Source: Didymella arachidicola (lineage: Eukaryota; Ascomycota; Dothideomycetes; Pleosporales; Didymellaceae). From it: DNA of 64,000 nucleotides. Of this stretch, positions 21,143 to 32,403 are shown in pieces. The first letter of the stretch is position 1. Each line of letters begins with the position of its first letter. A model generated the notes under the pieces. It was not told where the DNA came from and searched no databases. It worked only from the letters and a program-made list of their open reading frames with translations. Location: NCBI GenBank assembly GCA_016630955.3, contig CM049990.2:2102607-2166606 (forward strand), in the 5' to 3' direction. The position numbers and the translations under genes were made by a program.

Positions 21143-22990
21143 ACGTGAGTGCATAGCGAGTGGACCGGCTAGGCGAGTGGACCGCCCCAACAAACTATTT
21201 GGCCTACCAACCTTTGAACCCTAATAGATCAACCAATGGACCTTAATTAACTTCCAAACGAAGACCGAATTCAGCTTGCACTCTAAGCAATTAAAAAAAC
21301 CCCAAGAACTAAGCCTGCGACGCGCTGCTGTTGTCTATAAAGTGTCAAAAACAACGCTTCTCCGGCGACGCGCTAGAACGCGATCAACACGCGATACCCA
21401 CCCCAAATCATTAAACCTTACAAAGGCAGAAGAGCAGACGCTTGTGCAGTATATAAGGAGGCTTGACCAGCAAGGCCTTGCCCTAACGCTTTGTCAGGTT
21501 GAAGATATGGCTAATCAACTGCGCGCTGCACGCGATGCGGACCCTGTTGGCCCGCGATGGGCTTCAAACTTTGTTAAACGCGAGCCTAGACTTAAATCGC
21601 GTATAACTCGACAGAAGGATCGCCAGAGGGTCCTCTACAGCGACTAAGGGGTTATTAGGCCCTGGTTTAACCTGGTGCGGAACGTTAAGGCCAAGTATGG
21701 CATTCTGGACAACGATACCTACAACTTTGACGAGACTGGCTTCACTATGGGCGTTGGAAATCAAGTCAAAGTAGTCACTGCATCAGAGAGGCGTACTGAG
21801 CCTATTGGGGTCCAGCAGGGAGACCGTGAGTGGGTGACTTTGATCGCTGCGATCAACGCGATGGGCTGGGCAATTACGCCCTACCTTATCTTTAAAGCGA
21901 AGAACCATGACGCGTCTTAGTACCCTGATTTGAAGCCTGAATGGCGCATTGGGGTCAGCGACAACGGTTGGACTACCAACGATCTTGGTGTAGCCTGGCT
22001 AAGGCAATTTATTGAGCAGATTAAGGGCCGGAGGGTAGGTAGCTATGTGCTCATAATTCTTGACGGCCACGAGAGCCACAAGTCGCTTACTTTTCAGAAT
22101 CTTTGCGAGGAGAACAAGATAATTACCCTCTGTATGCCTCCGCACTCATCACACATCCTCCAGCCACTTGACGTGGGTTGTTTTGCTCCCCTAAAGCGGG
22201 CGTACAGCAAGGAGATTAGAGTCTTGGCATTAGACCACATTGGCAGAATTGACAAGAAGGCCTTTATCGCAACCTTTGCAAAGGTATTTAAGCAGGCATT
22301 TTCAGAGGCAAACATTACAGCAAGCTTCAAGGCAACTAGATTAGTGCCTAATAACCCATTGGTGGTGCTATTGAAGCTTGATGTGAAGGTCCGCGCGCCG
22401 ACACCGCCGCTCCTAGGGGAGCTCCAATGGAACCCCAAGACACCCACCAACGCCAACGAGATCGAGGCTCAATCAACACTGCTTCGCGATCGTATTCAAA
22501 AGCACCAAGGATCGTCACCAACTCCAATGGTTGAGATCGTTGATCAGCTGCAGAGAGGCACAGCAATGCTGCTGCATGGGCAGACGTTGTTAGCAGCCCG
22601 AGTGCTGCAGCTTGAAACGTCAAATAAGGCTGCCTCTGAGCGCAAATCACGGAAAAGAAAGCGTATTCAGACGGGCGGAGACCTGTCAAAGGAAGAGGTA
22701 GAGGAGTTAATAGCCCAATACGACGTTGAGGCGCAGGTTGAAGGGGAGAGTCGTGAGGGTAGGGTTCGAACAGGTACAGGCAAGAGGGGCAAAGGGCACT
22801 GTAAGCGCTGTAGAGAGACTGGTCGCAATTCGCGCACTTGTAGGAAAGATATAGTAGACGTTAGCGATTAATATTCTGTACTGTAAGCTGCAGTACAACG
22901 TTGTAGTGTTGAGCGATTGCAGTTGGTAGGCCCAATAGTTTGTTGGGGCGGTCCACTCGCCTAGCCGGTCCACTCGCTATGCACTCACGT
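21143..22990 (+). mobile_element. pogo-type DNA transposon G
   Basis: TA (21141-21142, 22991-22992) flanks inverted repeats that begin ACGTGAGTGCATA. These carry the unit GCGAGTGGACCG twice at 17-bp spacing. Both ends match well. The element is inserted in LINE relic X. It carries one broken transposase gene on the plus strand. Confidence 0.92.
21236..22871 (+). pseudogene. Broken pogo transposase of element G
   Basis: The ATG at 21236 is followed by a stop at 21248-21250 and another near 21284. A one-base expansion of an A run near 21290 then shifts the frame. More stops lie at 21645-21647 and 21918-21920. The remaining 313-codon stretch (21930-22871) has the second and third catalytic Asp motifs (LDGHESH, LQPLDVGCF), the Pro-rich APTPPLL linker, a Lys/Arg patch and a C-terminal knuckle (CKRCRETGRNSRTC), in which the His position is now Arg. 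H is the closest relative. Confidence 0.88.
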
Positions 22991-23104
22991 TATCTAATAT
23001 AGGTACTAACTTCTACTAGTCTGGTAGGTTTTAGTATATATAAAGGCTTAGTATAGCCTTTATACTAGTACTTAGCTCTATATAAAAAAAGATAAATATA
23101 TATA

Positions 23105-24951
23105 ACGTGAGTGCATAGCGAGTGACGCGGATAAGCGAGTGACGCGCCCTAACAAGCTGTTAGGCCTACTAACTGCAACAGTACAACACCACAACGTTGT
23201 ACTGTAGCTTACAGTACAGAATATTAATCGCTAACCTCTACTACATCTTTCTTACAAGTGCGCGAATTGTGACCAATCTCTCCGCAGCGCTTACAGTGCC
23301 TTTTACCGCTCTTGCCTGCACCTGTTCGAACCCTACCCTCACGACTCTCCCCTTCAACCTGCGCCTTAACGTCGCGTTGAGCTATTAAGTCCTCTGCCTC
23401 TTCCTTTGACAGGTCTCCGCCCTTCTGAATACGCTTTCTTTTCCGTGATTTACGCTCAGAGGCTGCTTTATTTGACGCTTCAAGCTGCAGCACTCGGGCT
23501 GCTAATAACGTCTGCCCATGCAGCAGCATTGCCGTGCCTCTCTGCAGCTGATCAACGATCTCAACCATCGGAGTTGGTGACGATCCTTGGTGCTTTTGAA
23601 TACGATCGCGAAGCAGCGTTGATTGAGCCTGGATCTCGTTGGCGTTGGTGGGTGTCTTAGGGTTCCATTCGAGCTCCTCTAAGAGCGGCGGTGTTGGCGT
23701 GCGGACCTTAACATCAAGCTTTGATAGCACCACCGATGGATCTCTAGGCACTAATCCAGTTGCCTTAAAGCTTGCTGTGATGTTTGCCTTTGAAAACGCC
23801 TGCTTAAATACCTTTGCAAAGGTCGCGATGAAGGCTTTCTTGTCAATTCTGCCAATATGGTCTAATGCCAAGCCTCTGATCTCTCTGCTGTACGCTCGCT
23901 TCAGGGGAGCAAAACAACCCACGTCAAGCGGCTGAAGGATGTGTGACGAGTGCGGAGGCATACAGAGGGTAATTATCTTGTTCTGCTCGCAAAGCTCCTA
24001 GAAAGAGAGCGACTTGTGGCTCTCGTGGCCGTCAAGTATCAGCAGCACGTAGCTACCTACCCTCTGGCCTTTGATCCGCTCAATAAAGTGCCTGAGCCAG
24101 GCTACACCAAGCTCGTTGGTAGTCCAGCCGTTGTCACTTACCCCAATGCGCCGTTGGGGCTTCAAATCAGGGAACCAAGCTTCGTCGTGGTTCTTCGCTT
24201 TGAAGATAAGGTAGGGCGCGATTGCCCAGCCCATCGCGTTGATCGCAGCGATCAGAGTCACCCACTCACGATCTCCCTGCTGGACTCCAATAGGCTCAGT
24301 ACGTCTCTCTGATGCAGTAACTACTTTGACTCGACTTCCAACGCCCATAGTGAAGCCAGTCTCGTCAAAGTTGTAGGTATCTTCGTCCAGGATACCGTAC
24401 TTGGCCTTAACGTTCTGTACCAGGTCAAACCAGGGCTCAACGACAGCTGGGTCGCTGCAGAGGACTCTCTGGCGATCCCTCTGTCGAGTCATTCGCGATT
24501 TCACTCCAGGCTCGCGTTTAACGAAGTTTGAGGCCCATCGCAAGCCAACAGGGCCTGCGTCGCGTGCAGCGCGCAGTTGATTAGCCATATCTTCAACCCA
24601 ACGAAGCGTTGGGCTAGATCCTTGCTGGTCAAGCTTCCTTATGTACTTTACAAGGGTCTGCTCTTCTGCCTTAGTAAGATTCGATGATTTGGGGTGGGTA
24701 TCGCGTGTTGATCGCGTTCCAGCGCGTCGGCGGCGGAGAGTTGCCTCTGAGACCTTGTAAACTACAGCAGCGCGTCGCACGCTTAGTTCTTGAGGTTTTT
24801 TAATTGCTTGGAGTGCAAGATTGATTCTCTCTTCATTTGGAAGTAATTCAAGGTCTGGTGGTTGATCCATTGAGGTTTGAAGGTAGGTAGACCCATCGGC
24901 TTGTTGGGGCGCGTCACTCGCTTATCCGCGTCACTCGCTATGCACTCACGT
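23105..24951 (-). mobile_element. pogo-type DNA transposon H
   Basis: TA (23103-23104, 24952-24953) flanks inverted repeats starting ACGTGAGTGCATA, identical to G at the outer end. The doubled 17-bp-spaced unit, however, is GCGAGTGACGCG instead of GCGAGTGGACCG. It is inserted in LINE relic X. The transposase is on the minus strand with a single stop. Confidence 0.92.
23224..24870 (-). pseudogene. Nearly intact pogo transposase of H, one nonsense codon
   Basis: 549 codons including the final stop, in a single frame and broken only by a TAG at 23998-24000. Relatives have CAG there, so one C-to-T change in CpA context (a RIP-like step) explains the loss. The N-terminal part has the psq/CENP-B helix-turn-helix. 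NFDETGF, LDGHESH and LQPLDVGCF supply all three catalytic Asp residues. The C-terminus has an intact CCHC knuckle (CKRCGEIGHNSRTC). Suppression or reading through this stop would give a full-length protein, but as it stands the gene is counted as disabled. Confidence 0.88.
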
Positions 24952-25267
24952 TAGGTAATAGTAGCCTTATAGAAAGAGCTAGCTAGTAGTCTATAAGCTA
25001 TATTTACTAGGCTATAGATATAGTAGGCTACTTTAGCTACCTTTATATTATATATAACTATATACTACTTAAAAGTAAGCTTATATTTAAACTAAATCTC
25101 TAGTTATTAGAGAGTAGGCTAAGTTCTTAACCTGCTTAGTAAGATTAGGTTAATTATTAGCTACTTATCTACTAAATAAAGTAGCGTATAGCTACTCTAT
25201 TATTAAGTAAGGTAGATTATCTCTTATTTTTCTAAAGTAAAGGTAACTTTATTAGCTATACTTTATA

Positions 25268-27101
25268 ACGCCAACTACCACCGGATGGCGCACCCCACCG
25301 GAATGGCGCACCTTGCCAAGACCACACCTCTTTTGACCACCACCAACGATGTCGCAACAAATTGATCTTGAATTACTTTCTCGTGAAGATAGAATTAAGC
25401 TTGCTATTAGAGCTATTAATTCTAATGCGAACCTAAGCCAGCGACGCGCTGCTGCTGTCTACAACGTGCCTGAAAGTACTCTTCGAAGGCAACGCGCCAA
25501 ACCAGCTTCTCAACGCGTTATCTACCCCAATTGCTCTCGGCTTACAAAGCAAGAAGAGGAGGTGCTTGTTCAACATATAAGAAAGCTTGACGCGCGAGGA
25601 TTTGCTCCTACGCTTACTTATGTGCGAGAGATGGCTGATCAACTGTTGGCTGCTCGCGATGGGGGCAAGGTTGGAGAAAACTGGACCTACAGGTTTATCC
25701 AGCGGAAACCTGAGGTTAGGTCTCAGGTTTCTAGACTGAGAGATTACCGGAGAGTTCTGTGCAGCGATACAGCAATTATCAGTCCCTGGTTCGACCTTAT
25801 ACGCAACGTTAAAGCCAAGTACGGCATCCTGGACCAAGATACCTACAACTTTGACGAGACTGGCTTCCAGATAGGCGTTGGAGGGTCAGTTAAGGTAGTG
25901 ACTGCGTCTGAGAGACGTCGTGCACCACTCAGCCTTCAGCCTGGCGATCGTGAGTGGATAACTTTGATTGCTTGTATCAACGCGATGGGCTGGTCTGTCC
26001 CACCCTTCTTCATCCTCAAAGCAAAGCACCACGACAAGGCCTGGTACGTTAACAACCCAAAAGATTGGAGGATTGGGGTTAGCAAGAATGGCTGGACTAC
26101 TAATGAGCTTGGCCTTGCCTGGCTAAAGCACTTTATCCAGCACACAGAGGCTGCTACTGTAGGTAGCCATCGGCTGCTGATTATCGATGGCCACGAGAGT
26201 CACAAGTCGCTCGAATTCCAGAATCTCTGCGAGGAAAGCAAGATTATTGCCCTCTGTATGCCTCCGCACGCCTCTCACATCCTGCAGCCGCTTGACGTTG
26301 GGTGCTTTGCCCCGCTGAAGCAGGCGTACAAGAAGGAGATCAAAAGCTTGGCAGACAGTTACATTACCCACGTGGACAAAAAGGCCTTCTTAGCAACGTT
26401 TCAACCAGTATACAACAAGGCAATCTCAAAGAGCAACATCTTATCAAGCTTTAGAGCAACTGGCTTGGTCCCACTTGACCCAGAGGCGGTGCTGTCAAGG
26501 CTTGAAGTTAAGCCTCGTACGCCAACACCGCCTCTGCCTGGGCCTACCAACTGGCAACCTAAAACACCAACCAACGCGATTGAAATTGATAGCCAAACAA
26601 CTCTTATTATTAAGAGGATAAGAGAACATAGGAGTTCCTCTCCTGACTCAATTATTGAGATGGTCCTACAGGTTAAAAGGGGGTCTGCAAAGAGGGACTA
26701 TTCGCACACGCTACTTGAGGCAAGGATAGCCCAGCTTGAACAGGCAAACAAGGCTGCTTCTGAGCGTAAGAGGCGTAAAAAGAAGCGGATTCAGGAAGGC
26801 GGGACTCTCTCGCAGGCAGAGGCAGAGGAAATACTAAAGGAGAAAGACGCTAAGGCTGAGACTAAGGGAGAAGGTGCGCAGGTAGGTAGCAGTAGTAAAG
26901 TTAAACGGTGCTGTACAACATGCGGCAGGATAGGGCATAATAAGCGCACTTGCCAGCAAGATGTAATAGAGATAGAGGATTAATTTAAGCTATTGTACGT
27001 TTAAATTTCTTGTTGTGGTGCTGAAATATTGAGGTGTAAAGATAAATTTGCTACAGGGTGCGCCATTCCGGTGGGGTGCGCCATCCGGTGGTGGTTGGCG
27101 T
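25268..27101 (+). mobile_element. Intact pogo-type DNA transposon I
   Basis: TA (25266-25267, 27102-27103) flanks inverted repeats beginning ACGCCAACYACCA. The unit ATGGCGCACC occurs twice, 17-18 bp apart, followed by TTGCCAAGAC. The transposase gene is complete. Length is 1834 bp, like its relatives here. It is the best candidate in the window for an autonomous pogo element. Confidence 0.93.
25349..26983 (+). CDS. Intact pogo-type transposase of element I
   Basis: 544 residues. Residues 1-140 resemble the psq plus CENP-B/Tc5 DNA-binding pair. The catalytic triad is D169 (NFDETGF), D280 (IIDGHESH) and D316 (LQPLDVGCF), with 35 residues between the last two. A Pro-rich linker follows near 395-410, then a charged helix and a Lys/Arg run at about 490, probably a nuclear signal. 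The C-terminus has a CCHC knuckle: C522, C525, H530 and C535. The ATG at 25349 lies about 80 bp inside the left end, and the same start context is conserved in L. No disabling changes are visible, so it should be able to excise and insert elements with the ATGGCGCACC-type ends, including L. Confidence 0.93.
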   Translation: MSQQIDLELLSREDRIKLAIRAINSNANLSQRRAAAVYNVPESTLRRQRAKPASQRVIYPNCSRLTKQEEEVLVQHIRKLDARGFAPTLTYVREMADQLLAARDGGKVGENWTYRFIQRKPEVRSQVSRLRDYRRVLCSDTAIISPWFDLIRNVKAKYGILDQDTYNFDETGFQIGVGGSVKVVTASERRRAPLSLQPGDREWITLIACINAMGWSVPPFFILKAKHHDKAWYVNNPKDWRIGVSKNGWTTNELGLAWLKHFIQHTEAATVGSHRLLIIDGHESHKSLEFQNLCEESKIIALCMPPHASHILQPLDVGCFAPLKQAYKKEIKSLADSYITHVDKKAFLATFQPVYNKAISKSNILSSFRATGLVPLDPEAVLSRLEVKPRTPTPPLPGPTNWQPKTPTNAIEIDSQTTLIIKRIREHRSSSPDSIIEMVLQVKRGSAKRDYSHTLLEARIAQLEQANKAASERKRRKKKRIQEGGTLSQAEAEEILKEKDAKAETKGEGAQVGSSSKVKRCCTTCGRIGHNKRTCQQDVIEIED

Positions 27102-27127
27102 TACTCTTTTTTATTATAAGTATACTA

Positions 27128-28992
27128 ACGTACATCACGGGCGAGCGGCGCACATGGGCGAGCGGCGCACTTTTGCCAAGACCCTACCAAAACACCAACC
27201 TCTACTAATGCCTCTACAAAAACAACAGACAGACGCGTTAAAAGAAGCTCAGATACAGCTTGCAATCCAAGCTCTTAAACAAGACCCTAATCTCTCTGTT
27301 CGACGCGCTGCAGCTATCTTCAGCGCCCCTGAAACAACACTACGCGCAAGACGCGCCGGACGACCTTCACGCGTTGATACTATGGCCAACTCACGAAATC
27401 TGACCAATACTGAGGAGGAGGTGATTGTTACGCATATACTTGAGCTGTCTAAGCAAGGACGGCCTCCCCGGCTTGCAGATGTGACTGATATCGCCAATTC
27501 TCTGCGGAAAGAGCGCGGTTTGGCCCCTGTTGGCTCAAACTGGGCCAGCACGTTCGTTTTGCGTCAGGAGGAGCTCAAAGTGGTCTTTAATCGCAAGTAC
27601 GACTACAAGAGAGCCCTCTGTGAGGATCCTGAGGTTATACAGGGTTGGTTCAACCTTGTAGCTAACACTAAAGCTAAGTATGGCATCCAGGACAACGACA
27701 CGTACAACTTCGACGAGACAGGCTTCATGATGGGCCAGATAAGCCCAGGAGCAGTCGTTACAGCTTCAGAGACCCGTGGACGGGCAAAAGCAGTCCAGCC
27801 AGGCAATCGCGAGTGGGTAACGGTCATCTAGGGCATTAATGCCATAGGGTGGGCAATCCCGCCCTACATCATCTTCAAAGCCCGCCGCCACCAGTCCAAC
27901 TGGTACAAAGACGATGACCTGCCCCAGGATTGGACTGTTGCTGTCTCTAAGAACGGCTGGACTACTAACGAGCTTGGTTTTGACTAGTTGAAGCACTTTG
28001 ACAGGCATACAAAGGCGCGTACTGTTGGCAGCCACCGGTTGCTGATTATTGATGGTCATGGGAGCCATAACACTGCAGAATTCGCGCAATACTGCAAGGA
28101 TCAGAAGATTATGATCCTATGCATGCCTCCGCACTCATCGCACCTCCTTCAGCCACTTGATGTGGCTTGTTTTGGCCCTCTAAAGAAGGCGTACGGGGGT
28201 GAGGTCAATCAGCTTATACACAACCGGATTAACCACATCACAAAGCAGGAGTTCCTCCTATGCTTTATAGCAGCTTATAACAAAGCTATAACCTCTAGCA
28301 ACATCTAGGGAGGGTTCCGAGGGGCCGGATTAGCTCCATTTGACCCAGATCGCGTTATATCAACCCTGAATGTGAGGCTGCGCACCCCATCGCCACCACT
28401 CCCCCAAAACAGCCCGCTCTGGCAGTCGCAAACCCCAAGCAATACCCTAGAATTCAGGTCCCAATTAACGCTTGTGAAGAAGAGGATTCAGAGGCATATA
28501 GACAGCTCACCAACCTCTATGGTTGAAGCGTTTGAGAAGGTCTCAAAGGGGGCAGCAATTGTTGCGCACAAGCTGGCTTTGGCACAACGGGAGAACGCTG
28601 CGCTTCACGCAGCTCTAGCAGCTGCTACAGAACGTAGATCGCGCAAAAGAAGGCATATCTAGACAGAGGGAAGCCTCACAGTTGAAGAGGGCCAGCGGCG
28701 GACTACTCTATTAGAGTTTAGCGCGCGTAGTGATGGAAAGAAGAGGAAGACGCAGGTGCGTGCTGAAGGAGGTGAACCATCCCAACGACGCTGTGGACGG
28801 TGCGGAGAGGGTGGGCACAACGCACGAACGTGCAATAATAGAGCAGAAGAGGTCCCTAAGTAATATTACAGCTTGTTTTGCCTTACGCAGGGCTAATTTG
28901 TGGTGTTCTGGGCCATAATGTAGGTGTTTTTGGTGGGGTCTTGGCAAAAGTGCGCCGCTCGCCCATGTGCGCCGCTCGCCCGTGATGTACGT
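27128..28992 (+). mobile_element. pogo-type DNA transposon J
   Basis: TA (27126-27127, 28993-28994) flanks inverted repeats that begin ACGTACATCAC. The unit GGGCGAGCGGCGCAC occurs twice at 17-bp spacing, then TTTTGCCAAGACC. It carries one transposase gene with four stops. The few bases between I and J (27104-27125) may be LINE relic but are too short to be sure. Confidence 0.92.
27208..28863 (+). pseudogene. pogo transposase of J with four RIP-type stops
   Basis: 552 codons in one frame, with TAG at 27829-27831, 27985-27987, 28306-28308 and 28660-28662. The intact relative N has CTG, TGG and CAG at the first three and AAG at the fourth, and other relatives have CAG at the first and fourth. 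These are C-to-T on the coding strand or G-to-A from the other, all in CpA context. All three catalytic Asp motifs (NFDETGF, IIDGHGSH, LQPLDVACF) and the CCHC knuckle (CGRCGEGGHNARTC) remain. The pattern is what RIP produces, so the gene was probably silenced in one or a few sexual cycles. Confidence 0.9.
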
Positions 28993-29034
28993 TACTAGAA
29001 GCTGTATATTTTTATTCAGAAAATGGAAGGCCTA

Positions 29035-29153
29035 ACGTACCTCACGGGCGAACGCCGCACCTAGTTTTACTAGGGAAAACCAAACATCTAGAGGCTAATA
29101 GCTCTAGAACTATCTAATAGAATCTTCTAAAAATTAAATATATATATCTTATA
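29035..29153. mobile_element. Element T: truncated non-autonomous (MITE-like) end
   Basis: It starts after the TA at 29033-29034 with ACGTACCTCACGGGCGAACG and has a single GGGCGAACGCCGCAC unit instead of two. The next 100 bases (TTTTACTAGGGAAAACC and onward) match the inside of MITE U at 57176-57609 in inverse orientation. It is cut off at 29153 by insertion of S, and no right half is found. Confidence 0.65.
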
Positions 29154-29155
29154 TA

Positions 29156-31004
29156 ACGTAAAGCACCAGCGAGCCGGCCACCCCAACGAACCAGCCACTT
29201 TTTCTTGGCACTACGAACACCACGTACAACACAAGCAATTACTCACTCCCCTCTAGTGTACCTGCATACGATGCACTTGCATTAGATGCAGAATCTTCTT
29301 CTGTATCTTTCTGGCACGTACGCGCGTTATGCCCAGTCTTCCCACAGTTGCCACAGTGCCGTTGACCTGGTTGGGCTCTTTCATGACCACTCCCAACACG
29401 CGCTCTTTTTGACACCGTACGAGCTGCAGCTGCGCTTTCAGCTATAGAGGCTGCCGCTTCACTATACTCTATTATACCACCATGCTGAATTTGCTTTCTT
29501 TTCCGGGTTTTACGCTTAGTTATCTCTGCTAATTGCTCTTCAAGCTCTCGTACACGAGCCTTAATAAGCACATTTTCATGCAGCATCTCTTCAGCGCCTT
29601 TGACAAGCTTTGAGAATCCTTCCTGAGCAGAGGTTGGTGACCGTACGAAGCGCTCGCTTACAAGCTTTGATTGGGACCCAAACTCGTACGTATTGCTTGG
29701 GGTTCTGGACTGCCATGGTGTTTCTGGTAGAGATAGTGGTGGTGGGGTGTGTATTTAAACGTCAAGTCGATCTATAACACGTTGTGCGTTAACAGGCACA
29801 AGTCCTGAAGCCTTAAAGGCCTTCTTGCAGTTCTCGTACGTAAACACGTCAAAAAACGCGTCTCTGAAGGCTGGAAGGAAGCCTTCCTTGTTGATGTAGA
29901 ATACGCGTTTGGATGCTAAGGCTCGTACGCGTTGAGAGTACTTCAGTTTCAACGGTGAGAAACACACCACATTAAGTGGCTAGAGGATGTGCGACGAGTG
30001 AGCAGGCATACAAAGGGTAAGGATTATGTTTTCTAGGCAGTAGTCCTTAAAATCCTAGTTAAGGTGGCTCTTATAGCCGTCCAAAATAAGCAGCCTGTAC
30101 GAGCCCTTCTAACGCGCCTTTATATGCTAGTTAGAGTGCTTCAACCACTCCAGGCCGAGCTAATTGTTCGTCCATCCGTTCTCAGAGACAGAGAGCTTCC
30201 AGTCGTACGGTATGTTGGTCTCCTTATACCAGGCAGAGATGTGTACACGCCCTTTGTAGATAATAAAGGGTGGGATAGCATACCTAGCAGCGCAGATGCT
30301 CTGGATAGCTGTGACCCACTCCCGATCGCCTGGCTGGATGAGGTTTGGTCTTGTACGTCTCTCTGAACCTGTAACAACCTTCATTGAGCCAATAACTCCC
30401 ATCTGGAAGCCGGTCTTATCAAAGTTGTGGATGTTATTATCCTGGACCCCATACTTGTCTTTTGTGTCCTGTACGAGCTGAAACCAGGCGCTGATAACTA
30501 CTGGATCCTCCTGGAGTATTCTCTGGCGATCCTTTGCTCGATTGAAGGCCATTTTGAGCTTCTCCGTACGCTGGACAAATCGCTCTGCCCAGTTCTTGCC
30601 AACAGGTGTCCCACCACGTATAGCCAGAAGTTTGTCTGCAATATCTGCTACCTCAGAGAGCCTAGGGGCAAATCCGCGCGAGTCAAGCTCGAGTATGTAT
30701 CGTACAATCGTTTGCTCTTCAGTTGCAGAGAGCTTCTGGTTGTTTGGGGGTGCTTCTTGTCGAAATCTGATATTTTGGAGTCTCCTTGTGAGCTGTTGAT
30801 GACGTACGTTGTAAGCTGCAGCAGCCCGTCGCACGCTTCGAAACTGTCCCCTAGCGTACGCCTGAAGGGCAAGAATAATTCTACCTTCTTGCTGGGTTAA
30901 TTCCTGCTTGCGTTGTTCCTGCATGTTGTGTTGTACGAAGAAGTTGCAACGCCAAGACAAAGTGGCCCCTTCGCTGGTGTGGCCCCTTCGCTGGTGCTTT
31001 ACCT
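29156..31004 (-). mobile_element. pogo-type DNA transposon S with unlike ends (mosaic)
   Basis: Both ends share AAAGCACCAGCGA next to the terminus, but the doubled units differ. The left end has GCGAGCCGGCCAC and the right end GCGAAGGGGCCAC, each at 17-bp spacing. The left flank is MITE T and the right flank is relic R, so the two sides of the insertion do not belong to the same target. This fits a crossover between two related elements. Confidence 0.75.
29239..30924 (-). pseudogene. Broken pogo transposase of element S
   Basis: Read from the ATG at 30924, the N-terminal 250 codons are open (psq/CENP-B region, NFDKTGF with Lys in place of the usual Glu). Several stops then follow between about 30160 and 29970, around the second and third catalytic motifs. 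The C-terminal part is open again in two blocks (29755-29970, 29239-29586) and ends with a CCHC knuckle (CGNCGKTGHNARTC) and an acidic tail. The third Asp region reads PLNVVCF, so Asp is changed to Asn. Mutations are concentrated in the middle third, which suggests a mosaic origin of that block. Confidence 0.85.
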
Positions 31005-31006
31005 TA

Positions 31007-32002
31007 TATTAAGTAGCTAGAGAATATATAATAAGTAAGCAGGTATATAAAGGGTAAGGATTATATTTTCTAGGTAGTAGTCCTTGACATCCTAGTTAAG
31101 GTGGCTCTTATAGCCGTCCAAAATAAGTAGCCTATATAAGCCCTTATAACGCGCTATTATATGCTAGTTAAGTGCTTTAACTACTCTAGGCTGAGCTAAT
31201 TGTTCGTCTATCTGTTCTTAGAGACAGAGAGCTTCTAGTTATACGGTATATTAGTTCTCTTATATAAGGTAGAGATATATACGCGCTCTTTATAGATAAT
31301 AAAGGGTAGAATAGTACACCTAGTAGTATAGATACTCTAGATAGCTATAACCTAATTCTAATTACCTAGCCAGATAAGGTTTAGTCTTATACGTCTCTCT
31401 AAACCTATAATAACCTCTATTAAGCTAATAACTCCTATCTAGAAGCTAGTCTTATTAAAGTTATAGATATTATTATTCTAGACCCTATACTTATCTTTTG
31501 TGTCCTGTATAAGCTAAAACTAGGCGCCAATAACTACTAGATCCTCCTATTTCAAGCTTCTCTATACGCTAGACAAATTACTCTGCCTAGTTCCTGCTAA
31601 TAGGTGTTCTACTACGTATAGCTAAAAGTTTATCTGCAATATCTACTACCTTAGAGAGCTAAGGGGCAAATCCGCGCGTGTTAAGGTCAAGTATGTATTA
31701 TATAATTGTTTGCTCTTTAGATATAGAGAGCTTCTGCCTATTTAGTAGTGCCTCTTATTAAAATCTAATTTTGTGCAGCCGATTAGAGAGCCGTTAATAA
31801 CGTACGTTATAGACTATAGTAGCGTGTTGCATGCTTTAAAACTATCACTTAGTATACACCTAAAGAGTATGAATAATTCTGCCTACTTATTAAGTTAATT
31901 CTTGTTTATATTATTCTTGCATCTTATTTTATATAGAAAAGTTGCAGTGCTAAGGATAAATAGCCGGTTTAATAGTGTAGCCGCCTTAATAGTGCTTTAT
32001 AT
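31007..32002 (-). pseudogene. Element R: RIP-decayed pogo relic, 5' part only
   Basis: An AT-rich degenerate version of the S-type transposase (N-terminal and middle parts), starting at its right terminus near 32002. The terminus has two ACTATTAA units 17 bp apart, like V, and its ACGT end has become ATAT. The C-terminal half that should continue to the left is missing beyond the insertion of S. Stops are very frequent. Confidence 0.75.
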
Positions 32003-32403
32003 TATATTAAGCTTTAATAGCATAACCTATAGGTTATATAGGACTAGACCAGCGCCTCTAAAACTAGCTTAAACATTCTTCTTTATAATAAACTGCTTAA
32101 AAGCAGTCTTTAAGGCTAGTAGGAAGCGCTCTTTACTAATATAGTTAGTACGGTTATATGCTAAGTCTAAAATAATATTACTATACTAATACTTTAATAG
32201 CGAAAAGTAGGTAATATTAAGAGTCTATAATAGGTATAATAAGTGTGCCGGTATATAGAGAAGGATAATATTCTTCTCCTTATAAAGATCTTAGATTTCT
32301 ATAAAGTAGTAGCTCTTATAGCTATTATTAATAAGTAGTTAGTACCTACCTATAGTATTACTCTTTGTATAGGTATTAAAGTACTCTAACTAGGTAACGT
32401 CAA

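Larger units (their letters stand above)
21085..25265 (-). pseudogene. Element X: RIP-mutated LINE relic, in pieces
   Basis: Pieces at 21085-21140, 22993-23102 and 24954-25265 align in order with the intact LINE at about 13515-13995. Nearly all the differences I saw are G-to-A or C-to-T. For example, the intact bases GCTATGGCTAGTGTTTTGTC correspond here to ACTATAGCTAGTACTTTATC. The pieces are separated by elements G and H, and I follows at the right end. The relic therefore predates those insertions and was mutated while the LINE at 12140-17850 was not. Confidence 0.8.
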
